From: JAZDLC01 sp043802345
Lineage (GTDB): Bacteria > Planctomycetota > B15-G4 > JADJEK01
NCBI GenBank assembly: GCA_043802345.1
Contig: JAZDLC010000016.1
Span: 1 to 19,561 of the forward strand
Direction of reading: 5' to 3'
DNA: 19,561 bases
Below the pieces are notes generated by a model. The model saw nothing but the letters and a program-made list of their open reading frames with translations. It was not told where the DNA came from and made no database searches. Below, piece by piece: positions 1 through 6,637 of the stretch. The translations under genes were made by a program, and so were the position numbers. How positions within the stretch are numbered: the stretch's first letter is position 1; each line of letters opens with the position of its first letter.

Positions 1-256
1 CCTTCATCAGCCGAAGAATGGCGCCGGTGATCACTCCCAGATCGTCCTGGAAAAGGCGGATCTCGTGCAGGTTGCCCCACAGCCGCCGCTTGGTGTTGGC
101 GATGGCATCCTGCGGCGAGGTGTACTTGAACATCAACAGCAGCAGCACACCCGCGATCAGTGAGATCACCACCAGTCCGACCACCGGGCTCATGCCGCGA
201 AAAGGCAGGCAGACCAGGTCGAACACCGTGTTCATGATCGCGTTGAAAGCACCCAC
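1..256 (-). CDS. Conserved membrane protein of unknown function, 3' end outside the window
   Basis: This is the fourth gene of the leftward AlkP operon, and only its first 85 or so codons are visible. The sequence reads as a short N-terminal segment, one strongly hydrophobic helix (SPVVGLVVISLIAGVLLLL, about residues 22-40), then a polar segment starting FKYTSPQDAIANTKRRLW and continuing HEIRLFQDDLGVI. The pattern of a TM helix, F-K-Y-T-S-x-Q and a basic helix resembles uncharacterised integral membrane proteins I recall from Acidobacteria and related groups; no function is known to me. I chose the GTG start at 256-254 because GAGGA lies 6 nt upstream at 267-263. An in-frame ATG at 235-233 lacks a Shine-Dalgarno and would remove seven codons. 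The gene follows the 64-residue gene by 30 nt, so it is probably co-transcribed. Coding potential is convincing because the frame stays open with a sensible TM profile, but the family call is weak. Confidence 0.7.
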   Translation of the reverse strand, partial: MGAFNAIMNTVFDLVCLPFRGMSPVVGLVVISLIAGVLLLLMFKYTSPQDAIANTKRRLWGNLHEIRLFQDDLGVITGAILRLMK

Positions 257-262
257 CGGCAG

Positions 263-267
263 TCCTC
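263..267 (-). promoter_or_regulatory. Ribosome binding site GAGGA that decides a GTG start
   Basis: GAGGA on the minus strand sits 6 nt before the GTG at 256-254. The alternative ATG at 235 has no comparable purine run upstream. This favours the GTG as the start of the membrane protein gene. Confidence 0.5.
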
Positions 268-286
268 GAGCGAAAGGGGCTGATCT

Positions 287-481
287 CTAGGAGATGTAGC
301 CCAGGCCCCGCAGCTTCTTCTTGATGTCCTCTTCCGAGTCAGCCTCTTCGAGGATCGAGATCTCTTTCTCCAGGGCGTGATGGACGAACTCCTCCGGCGA
401 AGAGTAGCCGGCGATGGCGGCGTACTTCTTGATCTTCTCCAGCAGGTCCTTGTCGATCTTGATCTTGGGGTCGCCAAACAT
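287..481 (-). CDS. 64-residue ribbon-helix-helix-like small protein ending LGYIS
   Basis: A 64-residue, highly charged protein. Residues 5-12 (PKIKIDKD) could form the single beta strand of a ribbon-helix-helix fold, 13-25 a first helix, and 26-41 (GYSSPEEFVHHALEKE) the turn and second helix. The G-Y-S-S-x-E-E-F signature matches CopG/MetJ/Arc-type proteins. Residues 44-58 are acidic then basic helix, and the protein ends LRGLGYIS. Both tandem lipoproteins at 5118-6235 carry the same L-x-x-LGY end. The gene begins 23 nt after the lipoprotein phosphodiesterase stops, with a GGAGAAAGGA tract upstream, so it belongs to that operon. It may be an operon regulator, or an RHH-like fold reused as an adaptor; the sequence cannot separate these. 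The reading frame is well supported by its composition and its fit between neighbours. Confidence 0.8.
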   Translation of the reverse strand: MFGDPKIKIDKDLLEKIKKYAAIAGYSSPEEFVHHALEKEISILEEADSEEDIKKKLRGLGYIS

Positions 482-504
482 GCGATGGGGTCCTTTCTCC
501 GGTT

Positions 505-2532
505 TCAGGGCCCGGGCGCGCCGCCCCACAGGGGCCGGCCCACCATCTCTTCTGGTTTCTTGATGCCGTACTCGCTCAGGATTGTAGCGGTCAGGTCGTA
601 CAGTTTGGGATCTTCCAACGCGATCTTGCGGTTGGAGAAGACGACGCCCGGCACCTCTTCTGCCGCCATCAGATGGCAGCCGCTCCACGCCTCCATGTTG
701 TCCTCGATGATCTGGAGCGGGTAGTGCCCCATGGCGGACTCGTTGGAGTTGCGGTACTTCTTGCGGAAGCCGACCACGATTTGCGGCGCGGTCTTCTTCG
801 CGCGGCCGCTGTAGTCGTCGCGGGTCTTGTACATCGTCAGGAAGATCGGTTCCCCGTTCTTCGGGTCCTTCTCCTTCATGAGCCGCATGCAGATCTCGTC
901 GACGAGGGGATCGACCTCGGTCGGGTCGACGATGCCCATCGGATGACCGTTGGCCATCGGATCGTCTTCCGTGCCACGGACGTTCAGGTAGATGCAGGCG
1001 AAGCCGATGTTGTAGGCCCGGGTCTTCGACCAGTCGACGTCCAGAAACACGCCCGGGTCCTGCTTCCGGTCGGCGTCCGGCTTCAGATGGATGTAGCCGT
1101 TCTCCAGCAGCCAGGTGTTCAGGTTGAACTTGCGATAGAACGGTGCGAACCCGTGGTCCGACATCACGATCAGGGTGTCGTCCGGCCTGATCTGCTGCCG
1201 CACCTGGCCGACGACCTTGTCGATGTCCTCGTAGAGGTACTGGATGAACTGCTCGTTCTCGGGGGAGACATTCGGGTCGTGGCCCGGGTGGTTCTTGTCC
1301 ATGCAGCGCCAGAACATGTGGGAGTTCAGGTCGATGCTGCTGAAGTAGTGAAAGAGCAGGCCGCTCTCTTGTCGGGGAAGCAGGTCGAACAGCATCTTCT
1401 TGCGCTGCTCGTAGATCATCAGCGAGTGCTTGCGCATCTCGTCGTAGGTGAGCACGCCCTCTTCCAGCGCCTTGGTGTTCTCCGGCATGCCCTTGGTCAT
1501 GAACGGGCCGTCCCGTTTCGCCAGCTCGGTGACCCAGTCGGCAGGGGTGCTGATGTCGAAGGCGGGCGTCAGCGGGCTGACGTTGATCGGATCGACGAAC
1601 AGCTTGAAGGTCGGCCGCACCTCCTGGAGGCAGAAGCGGACCTGGCCGGTGACGCCGGTCATGTGCGGGATGATGTCGAAGTTCGCTTCCAGGAAGTCGC
1701 TCCACTCCCCTTCGCGGAGCACCACCTGATTGTTGTCGGCCGGGTCGCCGATCATGATTCTCACGACCGGCTGCTCCGGGTCCAGGTCGACCCTGAGCGG
1801 CACGGTGGTGGTGGGGGGCTTCTCTCCTTCCTTCACCGCGCGCAACGTATTGACCGGGCCGTACAGGACATCCCGAACCACGTTGTCGTAGATGGAGACC
1901 GTGATCAGCTTCCCGGCCGAGATCCGGTCGGAAACAGCGAACGGATTGTCGGTGTACAGGTAGTAGGTGCCGTAGCCGCCCTGCGCGTCGGGCGTGCCCA
2001 TGCCGCTGAGCGTCTGCTGATCGGTGGGTGTGGGGGGGTAGTTGGCCGGGATCTTGAAGATCGTGGCCGGAATGTCGTGGTCTTCGAGCAGTTCCCAGAA
2101 GGCGGTCCCCTGGCGCTTGTTGATCGGCTCGCCCGGGGAGAGCGGCATCCGGTACCCCAGGATTGGCAGGACCCAGGAGTCCTTGGTGCTCCCAGCGATG
2201 GAGTCGACCGGCTCGAACTGATACTCGCCTTCCCCGACCTTCTTCCAGGAGGGGTGCAGGAAGTCGAACACGCCGTGTCCGCCCGGGTTCTCTCCGGTGA
2301 TGAAGTTCGACCAGGCCACCGGGCTTTCCGGGGGGATGCTGGTGCCGAGGGCGGAGAAGCCGCCTTCCTTGGCCAGGGCCGCCAGGTTCGGCAGCTGCCC
2401 CTGGTCGAGCAGCTCCCGGGTCACCCCGTAGTCCATGCCGTCGATACCGAGGATGATGATCCGGTGCCTCTTCTGGTCCGAGCAGGACGCGAGCAGCAGG
2501 AGGGGCAGGGCCAGAGCGAGCAGTTTCTTCAT
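505..2532 (-). CDS. AlkP-superfamily phosphodiesterase/phosphohydrolase, lipoprotein (COG3379-like)
   Basis: 675 residues. A lipoprotein signal peptide ends in the lipobox L-A-S-C with Cys17, so the enzyme should be lipid-anchored outside the cytoplasm. The type I phosphodiesterase/AlkP core is complete: D31 in GIDG, the probable nucleophile Ser70 in PPESPVAWS (aligned by spacing to the nucleophile of nucleotide pyrophosphatases), D401 and H405 in IDLNSH, D459 and H460 in MSDHG, and H620 in WSGCH. These are the six expected ligands of the two-metal site plus a nucleophile. By family it hydrolyses or transfers phospho- (or sulfo-) ester groups; the substrate cannot be read from sequence. Its start overlaps the stop of the upstream AlkP gene in an ATGA, suggesting translational coupling. 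The two enzymes are clear paralogues across the core, including the central region around residues 300-385. The family assignment is firm; the reaction is inferred. Confidence 0.93.
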   Translation of the reverse strand: MKKLLALALPLLLLASCSDQKRHRIIILGIDGMDYGVTRELLDQGQLPNLAALAKEGGFSALGTSIPPESPVAWSNFITGENPGGHGVFDFLHPSWKKVGEGEYQFEPVDSIAGSTKDSWVLPILGYRMPLSPGEPINKRQGTAFWELLEDHDIPATIFKIPANYPPTPTDQQTLSGMGTPDAQGGYGTYYLYTDNPFAVSDRISAGKLITVSIYDNVVRDVLYGPVNTLRAVKEGEKPPTTTVPLRVDLDPEQPVVRIMIGDPADNNQVVLREGEWSDFLEANFDIIPHMTGVTGQVRFCLQEVRPTFKLFVDPINVSPLTPAFDISTPADWVTELAKRDGPFMTKGMPENTKALEEGVLTYDEMRKHSLMIYEQRKKMLFDLLPRQESGLLFHYFSSIDLNSHMFWRCMDKNHPGHDPNVSPENEQFIQYLYEDIDKVVGQVRQQIRPDDTLIVMSDHGFAPFYRKFNLNTWLLENGYIHLKPDADRKQDPGVFLDVDWSKTRAYNIGFACIYLNVRGTEDDPMANGHPMGIVDPTEVDPLVDEICMRLMKEKDPKNGEPIFLTMYKTRDDYSGRAKKTAPQIVVGFRKKYRNSNESAMGHYPLQIIEDNMEAWSGCHLMAAEEVPGVVFSNRKIALEDPKLYDLTATILSEYGIKKPEEMVGRPLWGGAPGP

Positions 2533-4685
2533 GAGGAGACGGTCTCCTTCGCCCTTTCAGGGACGGCCTTGCCATCGAACGGGCTGCCCTCGAACAGGCT
2601 GACCCCGTCCATGTGGGGCGGCGTCTCCACGCCGAACAGGTGCAGGATGGAAGGAGCGATGTCCATGATCCGCGGGCGGTCCGTGTCGATGGAGCAGTTG
2701 GAGAAGAAGACCCCCGGCACCGAATCGGGATGGATGCAATGGTCGCCGCTCCAGCTCTTGGTGTTGTCTTCGAGAATCGTCTGGTCCACCTTGCCCACCG
2801 CGCAATCCCAGGAGGCGCGGTAGCCGATGGTGTAGCCGATCAGCAGATCCGGGCAGTTGGTGACGAACGGACCTTTCATGACCTCCCTGGAGTCGAAGAT
2901 GTCCTTCATGACCTGCTTTCTGTCCTGCTCGTCGTAGAGCTCCATCAGCTTCGACTTGATCTCCGCCTTGAGCTCCGCCTCCTCCTTCCCCGGGTTCACG
3001 ATCCCCTTGGCTTCGCGGTTCTTCAGGTTCAGATACATGCCGGTCAGGCCGAGGGCGAAGGCCCGGGTCTTCGACCAGTCGACATCCTGGAACCACTCCC
3101 GGCTCTTCTCCGCCCCCTCCTTCAGCGCCAGGTAGCCATGTTTGAGGAGCCAGGAGTTCAGGTTGACGCCGCGCCGGAACTGCTTGAAGCCGTGATCGGA
3201 AATCACCATCAGGACCGTCCGCGGACCGCACTGCTCCCGCGTGCGCCCGACCACCTTGTCCACGTGGATGTAGAGGTCTTCGATGGCGGTCTTGTGCTTG
3301 ACCGTGTCCTTGCCCTTGTTGGCCGGGTGGGCCGGGTCGAGGTAGCGCATGAACATGTGCTGGATCCGGTCGGTGGAGTCGAACACCACCGCCACGCAGC
3401 CGCTCTTCGTCTTCTTCAAGGCGTCGAAGAACATCCGCTCCCGTTCGGCCTGGATCGAGTAGGCCTGCTTCAGGAAGGTCTCCTCGTCGATCGCCCTCTC
3501 GTTGAGCGCCCAGGTGTCTTCGGCCAGGCCGAGCGTGGCGTAGGAGCCGTACTTCTTGGCCAGGTAGATCGAGTAGGTGAAGGGGTGCGAGATCGGCATC
3601 GCCGGCTTTTCCGGGTCGATGTGGATCGGGGTCATGTAGAGACGGAAGTCCGGCTCGAACTCCTGAATGCAGAAGCGGGCGATGCCGCCGACCTTGATGC
3701 CGAGTCCGGCCTTGAACTCCAGCTTGACCCAGTCCGAGAGCTCCTTCAGCCGCAGCGTCAGCTTCGTGCCGCAGACCTGAAGCTCGGCGCGCCCCTGCGC
3801 CCGGTCGATCCGGACGGTGAACGGGGTGGTCATGTCCGGCTCGCCCTCGATCAGCGAGTTCGCCGGGCCGGTGATTACGGCTTTCACGAGGTCTCCCTCG
3901 CGGGTGACGGGGATGATCACACCCACTGTGGTCACACCGTCCGTCTTCTCGGTGGTGAAGAGCGAGAAGGTGCCTTGGGTGCCTCTCAGGTCGGGTACGC
4001 ACATGGCGGAGAGGGAGACGCCGTGGAACTTCTCGGGCGGGAACGTGATCGGGATCCGGATGATGGAGCTGAAGATCCGCTTGTCACCCAGGATCTTCCA
4101 GAAGGGCACCGCCCGCCGCAGCAGCTTGATGCTCGGCTTGCCCAGCGGAATGCGCCACTTTCCCAGCTTGAGCACGCGGGTGGGGGGGCGGATGTCCGTA
4201 GAGGAGAGAACGGAAAGGTACGACTTCGTGTCCCTCGCCAGGAAATCGAAGATGTTGTGCTTCGACGGGTCGACCCCGGTCTGGAAGGTCGACCAGGCGA
4301 CCGGGGACATGGAAGGGAGGGTGGTCTTCAGGGGCAGGAAGCAGCCTTCCTCCGAGAGGGCCTTGAGGTTCGGCAGCTTCCCCTCGTTCATCCACTTGCG
4401 CGCCAGGCCCGGGTCCAGGCCGTCGAGGCCGAGCACGACCACCCGATCGACGTGGGAGCGGGTCAGCGCCTTGCGCCGGTAGAAGATCCGGATCAGGGCC
4501 CGGACCGGCCAGATGAGGATCGTGCCGAAGGCCAGCAGGATGCTGACAAACAACACCATGAACGAGCCGAGCAGGGCGAAGCCCGCCCCCGGTCCGATGT
4601 AGGCCTCTGCCGTGCCGCCGTATGCCAGCCCGACCCACGCCACCAGGAGAACGAGCCTCAGCGTCTTTAGTCTATTGTGATTCAT
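2529..4685 (-). CDS. AlkP-superfamily phosphodiesterase/phosphohydrolase, membrane-anchored (COG3379-like)
   Basis: 718 residues, first gene of the leftward unit. The N-terminus has a signal-like helix (about 9-28, ending AEA) followed by YIGPGAG and a second long hydrophobic helix (about 35-58), then a basic patch (RIFYRRK). It should therefore sit in the inner membrane with its catalytic domain outside. The AlkP core is complete: D88 in GLDGLD, probable nucleophile Ser127 in PSMSPVAWS, D439 and H443 in TDRIQH, D497 and H498 in ISDHG, and H649 in WSGDH. The motif YIGPGAG after a signal peptide is a recurring N-terminus in predicted envelope proteins of unknown role. It overlaps the lipoprotein paralogue by 4 nt. 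No Shine-Dalgarno precedes the ATG at 4685, and a hairpin lies 21 nt upstream of it. Substrate unknown; phosphate or sulfate ester chemistry on envelope glycans or lipids is an inference. Confidence 0.93.
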   Translation of the reverse strand: MNHNRLKTLRLVLLVAWVGLAYGGTAEAYIGPGAGFALLGSFMVLFVSILLAFGTILIWPVRALIRIFYRRKALTRSHVDRVVVLGLDGLDPGLARKWMNEGKLPNLKALSEEGCFLPLKTTLPSMSPVAWSTFQTGVDPSKHNIFDFLARDTKSYLSVLSSTDIRPPTRVLKLGKWRIPLGKPSIKLLRRAVPFWKILGDKRIFSSIIRIPITFPPEKFHGVSLSAMCVPDLRGTQGTFSLFTTEKTDGVTTVGVIIPVTREGDLVKAVITGPANSLIEGEPDMTTPFTVRIDRAQGRAELQVCGTKLTLRLKELSDWVKLEFKAGLGIKVGGIARFCIQEFEPDFRLYMTPIHIDPEKPAMPISHPFTYSIYLAKKYGSYATLGLAEDTWALNERAIDEETFLKQAYSIQAERERMFFDALKKTKSGCVAVVFDSTDRIQHMFMRYLDPAHPANKGKDTVKHKTAIEDLYIHVDKVVGRTREQCGPRTVLMVISDHGFKQFRRGVNLNSWLLKHGYLALKEGAEKSREWFQDVDWSKTRAFALGLTGMYLNLKNREAKGIVNPGKEEAELKAEIKSKLMELYDEQDRKQVMKDIFDSREVMKGPFVTNCPDLLIGYTIGYRASWDCAVGKVDQTILEDNTKSWSGDHCIHPDSVPGVFFSNCSIDTDRPRIMDIAPSILHLFGVETPPHMDGVSLFEGSPFDGKAVPERAKETVSS

Positions 4686-5117
4686 GGTTTTCGAGCAGCC
4701 ACCCCGGGTCAGTTCTCGTCGCTGTCAGCCAAAAACTTGACCCATCGAAGTGATTGCGGGCGCGGTTCCTCGTGACGCCGGAATCCAGGTGATTGGGGAC
4801 CGGGGCAAGCTGGAAGCCGCAAGGACCCCGACCATCGATGCGGGTCGAAACGGCTCATACTCCTGAGTGGGTTACGCATCGTCAAGGATGGTCGCTGAGC
4901 GTTCCCTTCGAATTCGGGTCCTGGACAGTGAGCATGTGACGGAAAGGCGCAAGAAGTGAGCCCATAAGATTGGAGGCGCACAAGAGATACGGGTTTGTCC
5001 TGCAAGCCTGACTCCGGTACGCTCCGGATTCGCTTCAGCAGCGGATCCCGGGATCGCGTAGCACTCCCGGCCACCCTGCGAAGGTGCAGTTTCCACCCAA
5101 GAATCGGAGATCGTGTC
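4686..5117. other. 432-bp divergent intergenic region
   Basis: This stretch separates the leftward AlkP operon from the rightward lipoprotein pair and must hold both promoters. I see no convincing protein-coding frame; the minus-strand open frame across 4709-5230 has no sensible domain or start and overlaps the lipoprotein gene. A weak rightward promoter candidate is TTGTCC at 4995-5000, 17 nt, then TACGCT at 5018-5023 (4/6 and 3/6 matches), which would leave a leader of about 85-90 nt. GGAGA at 5106-5110 is the ribosome binding site of the first lipoprotein gene. An inverted repeat lies at 4706-4743. Confidence 0.5.
4706..4743. repeat. Inverted repeat upstream of the AlkP operon
   Basis: GGGTCAGTT (4706-4714) is complementary to AACTTGACCC (4734-4743) if one T is bulged, giving a 9-bp stem around a loop of about 19 nt. 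It lies 21 nt before the ATG of the membrane-anchored AlkP gene. It could be a leader hairpin or an operator; chance is not excluded in GC-rich DNA. Confidence 0.3.
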
Positions 5118-5639
5118 ATGGCTCGCTTTGTTCCTCGGCTTTCCCTCCTCGGCGTCCTGATAGCGCTTCTGTCAGGTTGTGGGGGCGGCGGCGCGGAAAC
5201 TCCGGAGAGCCGGATGGCCAGCGCCGACAACGCGATGGCCGCCCATGACTATCAGAAAGCCCTGGATCTCTACGACGGCCTGATCGATTGGAAGGGGGAG
5301 GGGACCGTGGCCCCTGCCGCCCGGTTCAAGGCGTCGATGGAGTCGGTCAAGTGCCTGCTCTCCCTGAAGCAGCCGAAGGAAGGTGTGGAGCGGTTCCAGA
5401 AGATGTTCGGCAGCTATCCCGAACTCGAGGCCGAAGGGGCGTACAAGCACACCCTGGCCGTCCTCAGGACCCTGGATGACGCGAGGGCGGACGCCGCGAT
5501 CTCGATCGACCTGCTCGAGCTGGCCAAGGAGAAGCACCCCGAACAGAAGGAGAAGTTCGGCGAGTGGGTGAAGAAGCTGATGGACCGCAACCTCGACAGC
5601 GAGCTGGTGGCGAGGCTGAAGAAGCTCGGCTACCTGTGA
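5118..5639 (+). CDS. TPR-like lipoprotein ending LKKLGYL (first of a tandem pair)
   Basis: 173 residues. A lipoprotein signal peptide ends L-S-G-C with Cys21, followed by a Gly-rich linker. The mature part is all-helical in appearance: residues 30-55 (ADNAMAAHDYQKALDLYDGL) look like a tetratricopeptide helix pair, with further amphipathic helices to residue 165, then a C-terminal LKKLGYL ending exactly at the stop. TPR-like lipoproteins usually act as docking or assembly factors; no enzyme motif is present. The ATG at 5118 has GGAGA 7 nt upstream, and the signal peptide begins right after it, so the longer frame reaching back to 4995 is rejected. The next gene, 17 nt downstream, is a paralogue with roughly 70% identity over 173 aligned residues by hand count. 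The role is unknown; the shared LGY motif suggests a link with the divergent AlkP operon. Confidence 0.85.
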   Translation: MARFVPRLSLLGVLIALLSGCGGGGAETPESRMASADNAMAAHDYQKALDLYDGLIDWKGEGTVAPAARFKASMESVKCLLSLKQPKEGVERFQKMFGSYPELEAEGAYKHTLAVLRTLDDARADAAISIDLLELAKEKHPEQKEKFGEWVKKLMDRNLDSELVARLKKLGYL

Positions 5640-6178
5640 TCCCACGCGAGCCAGTCGTGATCCGCTGCGTTCCCCGGCTTTCCCTCCTTGGCGTCCTGAT
5701 AGCGCTTCTGTCAGGTTGTGGGGATGGCACCGCGGAGACTCCGGCGAGCCGGATGGCCGCCGCGGACGACGCCATGGCCGCCCATGACTATCAGAAAGCC
5801 CTGGACCTCTACGACAGCCTGATCACCTGGAAGGGAGAGGGGACGGTCCCCCCCGAGGACCGGTTCAAGGCATCGATCGAGTCGGTCAAATGCCTGATCG
5901 CCCTGCATGAGCCGCAGGAGGGAGTGGACCGGTTCCACCGCATGTTCACCAGCTTTCCCGAACTCGCGGCCGCAGACGCGTACAAGCACACCCTGGCCGT
6001 CTTGAGAACGCTGGTCGAATCGGGGGCGGAACCAAAGATCTCCATTGCCTTGCTCGCCCTGGCCCAGGAGAAGTACCCCGAGCAGAAGAAGAAGTTCGGC
6101 CAACTAGTGCCGAAGCTCCGGGAGCAAGGCCTCGACAGCGAGGCCGAGGCGAAGCTGAGGACGCTCGGATACCTCTCG
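5118..6178 (+). repeat. Tandem gene duplication, about 539-bp period
   Basis: The two lipoprotein genes align without gaps at an offset of 539 bp. Conservation is patchy at the DNA level. The signal peptide block 5136-5184 against 5675-5723 differs at one base of 49. The block 5235-5285 against 5774-5824 differs at two of 51. Other parts have diverged at many positions. Near-identity including silent sites in two blocks fits a fairly recent duplication or local gene conversion. Confidence 0.85.
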
Positions 6179-6235
6179 ATCCCGGAGAAGAAGAGCGAGA
6201 ACGACGAGAGAGACGAGAACACCGGGAACGAATAG
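5657..6235 (+). CDS. TPR-like lipoprotein with LRTLGYLS and an acidic tail (second of a tandem pair)
   Basis: 192 residues from a GTG start at 5657. The signal peptide is almost identical to that of the preceding gene (residues 5-22 match exactly), and the lipobox L-S-G-C again ends at Cys21. The TPR-like helix AMAAHDYQKALDLYD is unchanged between copies, and another shared block is AYKHTLAVLRTL. Unlike the first copy, this protein continues past LRTLGYLS with a charged 18-residue tail (IPEKKSENDERDENTGNE), so the motif is not strictly terminal. The GTG is chosen because it places the signal peptide exactly as in the first copy; its ribosome binding site is weak, so translation may depend on the upstream gene, which stops 17 nt before. 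The pair arose by tandem duplication. Function unknown; probably a periplasmic-side docking protein. Confidence 0.83.
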   Translation: MIRCVPRLSLLGVLIALLSGCGDGTAETPASRMAAADDAMAAHDYQKALDLYDSLITWKGEGTVPPEDRFKASIESVKCLIALHEPQEGVDRFHRMFTSFPELAAADAYKHTLAVLRTLVESGAEPKISIALLALAQEKYPEQKKKFGQLVPKLREQGLDSEAEAKLRTLGYLSIPEKKSENDERDENTGNE

Positions 6236-6637
6236 AAGCGCGATTCGTGGTGCGGCGCCTGCCGGAAGACTGAAGCAAGTGGTGCGGCACCGAGCTTCAG
6301 CGACGGAAGGTGCGTTTTGCACTCGTCTTCGAGCCCTCCAGCCAGTTCCGCGGTCGGAGATTCGAGTACGAGTACGAATCGCGGCGGCGGCTTGCCATCG
6401 GCCTCCTCAAGACGAACCCACCTCCAAAGAGTGAGGGTTCCCCTCTTCAGACGAGACGCCAGCAGGCCGGAGCCGGGGTGGGAGGGGATGCACCAAGCGA
6501 GTTGTGCGGGTCTGCCCGCGCCTGTCTGAGCGACTGCGCCCCTCCCAGCCCCGGCGCCCCGGCCGTGTCGCACCTCCCCCCCTCCCTGGACGGGAACCCC
6601 TCCTGCCGACCCCGGCACCCCTCCTGCCGGCCCGCCG
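6236..6637. other. 402-bp convergent intergenic region with hairpin and G-rich tract
   Basis: This gap lies between the rightward lipoprotein pair and the leftward beta-sandwich gene. I see no supported gene. It holds a hairpin just after the lipoprotein stop (6270-6300), a smaller GTGC-GTTTT-GCAC hairpin (6310-6322), and a C-rich stretch from about 6537 to 6630. The minus strand of that stretch has runs that fit a four-tract G-quadruplex motif (6539-6560). Two copies of ACCCCTCCTGCCG lie 21 bp apart (6596-6608 and 6617-6629). Confidence 0.5.
6270..6300 (+). terminator. Possible terminator hairpin of the lipoprotein pair
   Basis: CTGAAGC at 6270-6276 pairs with GCTTCAG at 6294-6300, and inside it GGTG pairs with CACC around a CGG loop. 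It begins 34 nt after the second lipoprotein stop. No T tract follows directly, so it is not a classical intrinsic terminator; it may stabilise the 3' end. Confidence 0.35.

Noticed and set aside
673..2823. 716-codon plus-strand open frame opposite the lipoprotein AlkP gene
   Set aside because: It is antisense to a complete AlkP domain. Its composition (runs of V, L, H, R, D) is what GC-rich antisense frames give, and no motif is recognisable.
2613..4670. 685-codon plus-strand open frame opposite the membrane-anchored AlkP gene
   Set aside because: Antisense shadow of a well-supported gene, with no start signal and no domain.
4990..5035. Possible cyclic-di-GMP (GEMM) riboswitch fragment before the lipoprotein gene
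   Set aside because: A GCAAGCC and CCGG-containing stretch looked suggestive, but I could not place the conserved P1 stems and tetraloop/receptor pairing. An Infernal search against the GEMM models would decide.
4709..5230. 173-codon minus-strand open frame in the divergent region
   Set aside because: Low-complexity Arg/Pro/Ser composition, no ribosome binding site, and overlap with the first lipoprotein signal peptide.
6359..6380. GATTCG/CGAATC inverted repeat in the convergent gap
   Set aside because: Only 6 bp with a 10-nt loop and no T tract; expected by chance in a region of this size.
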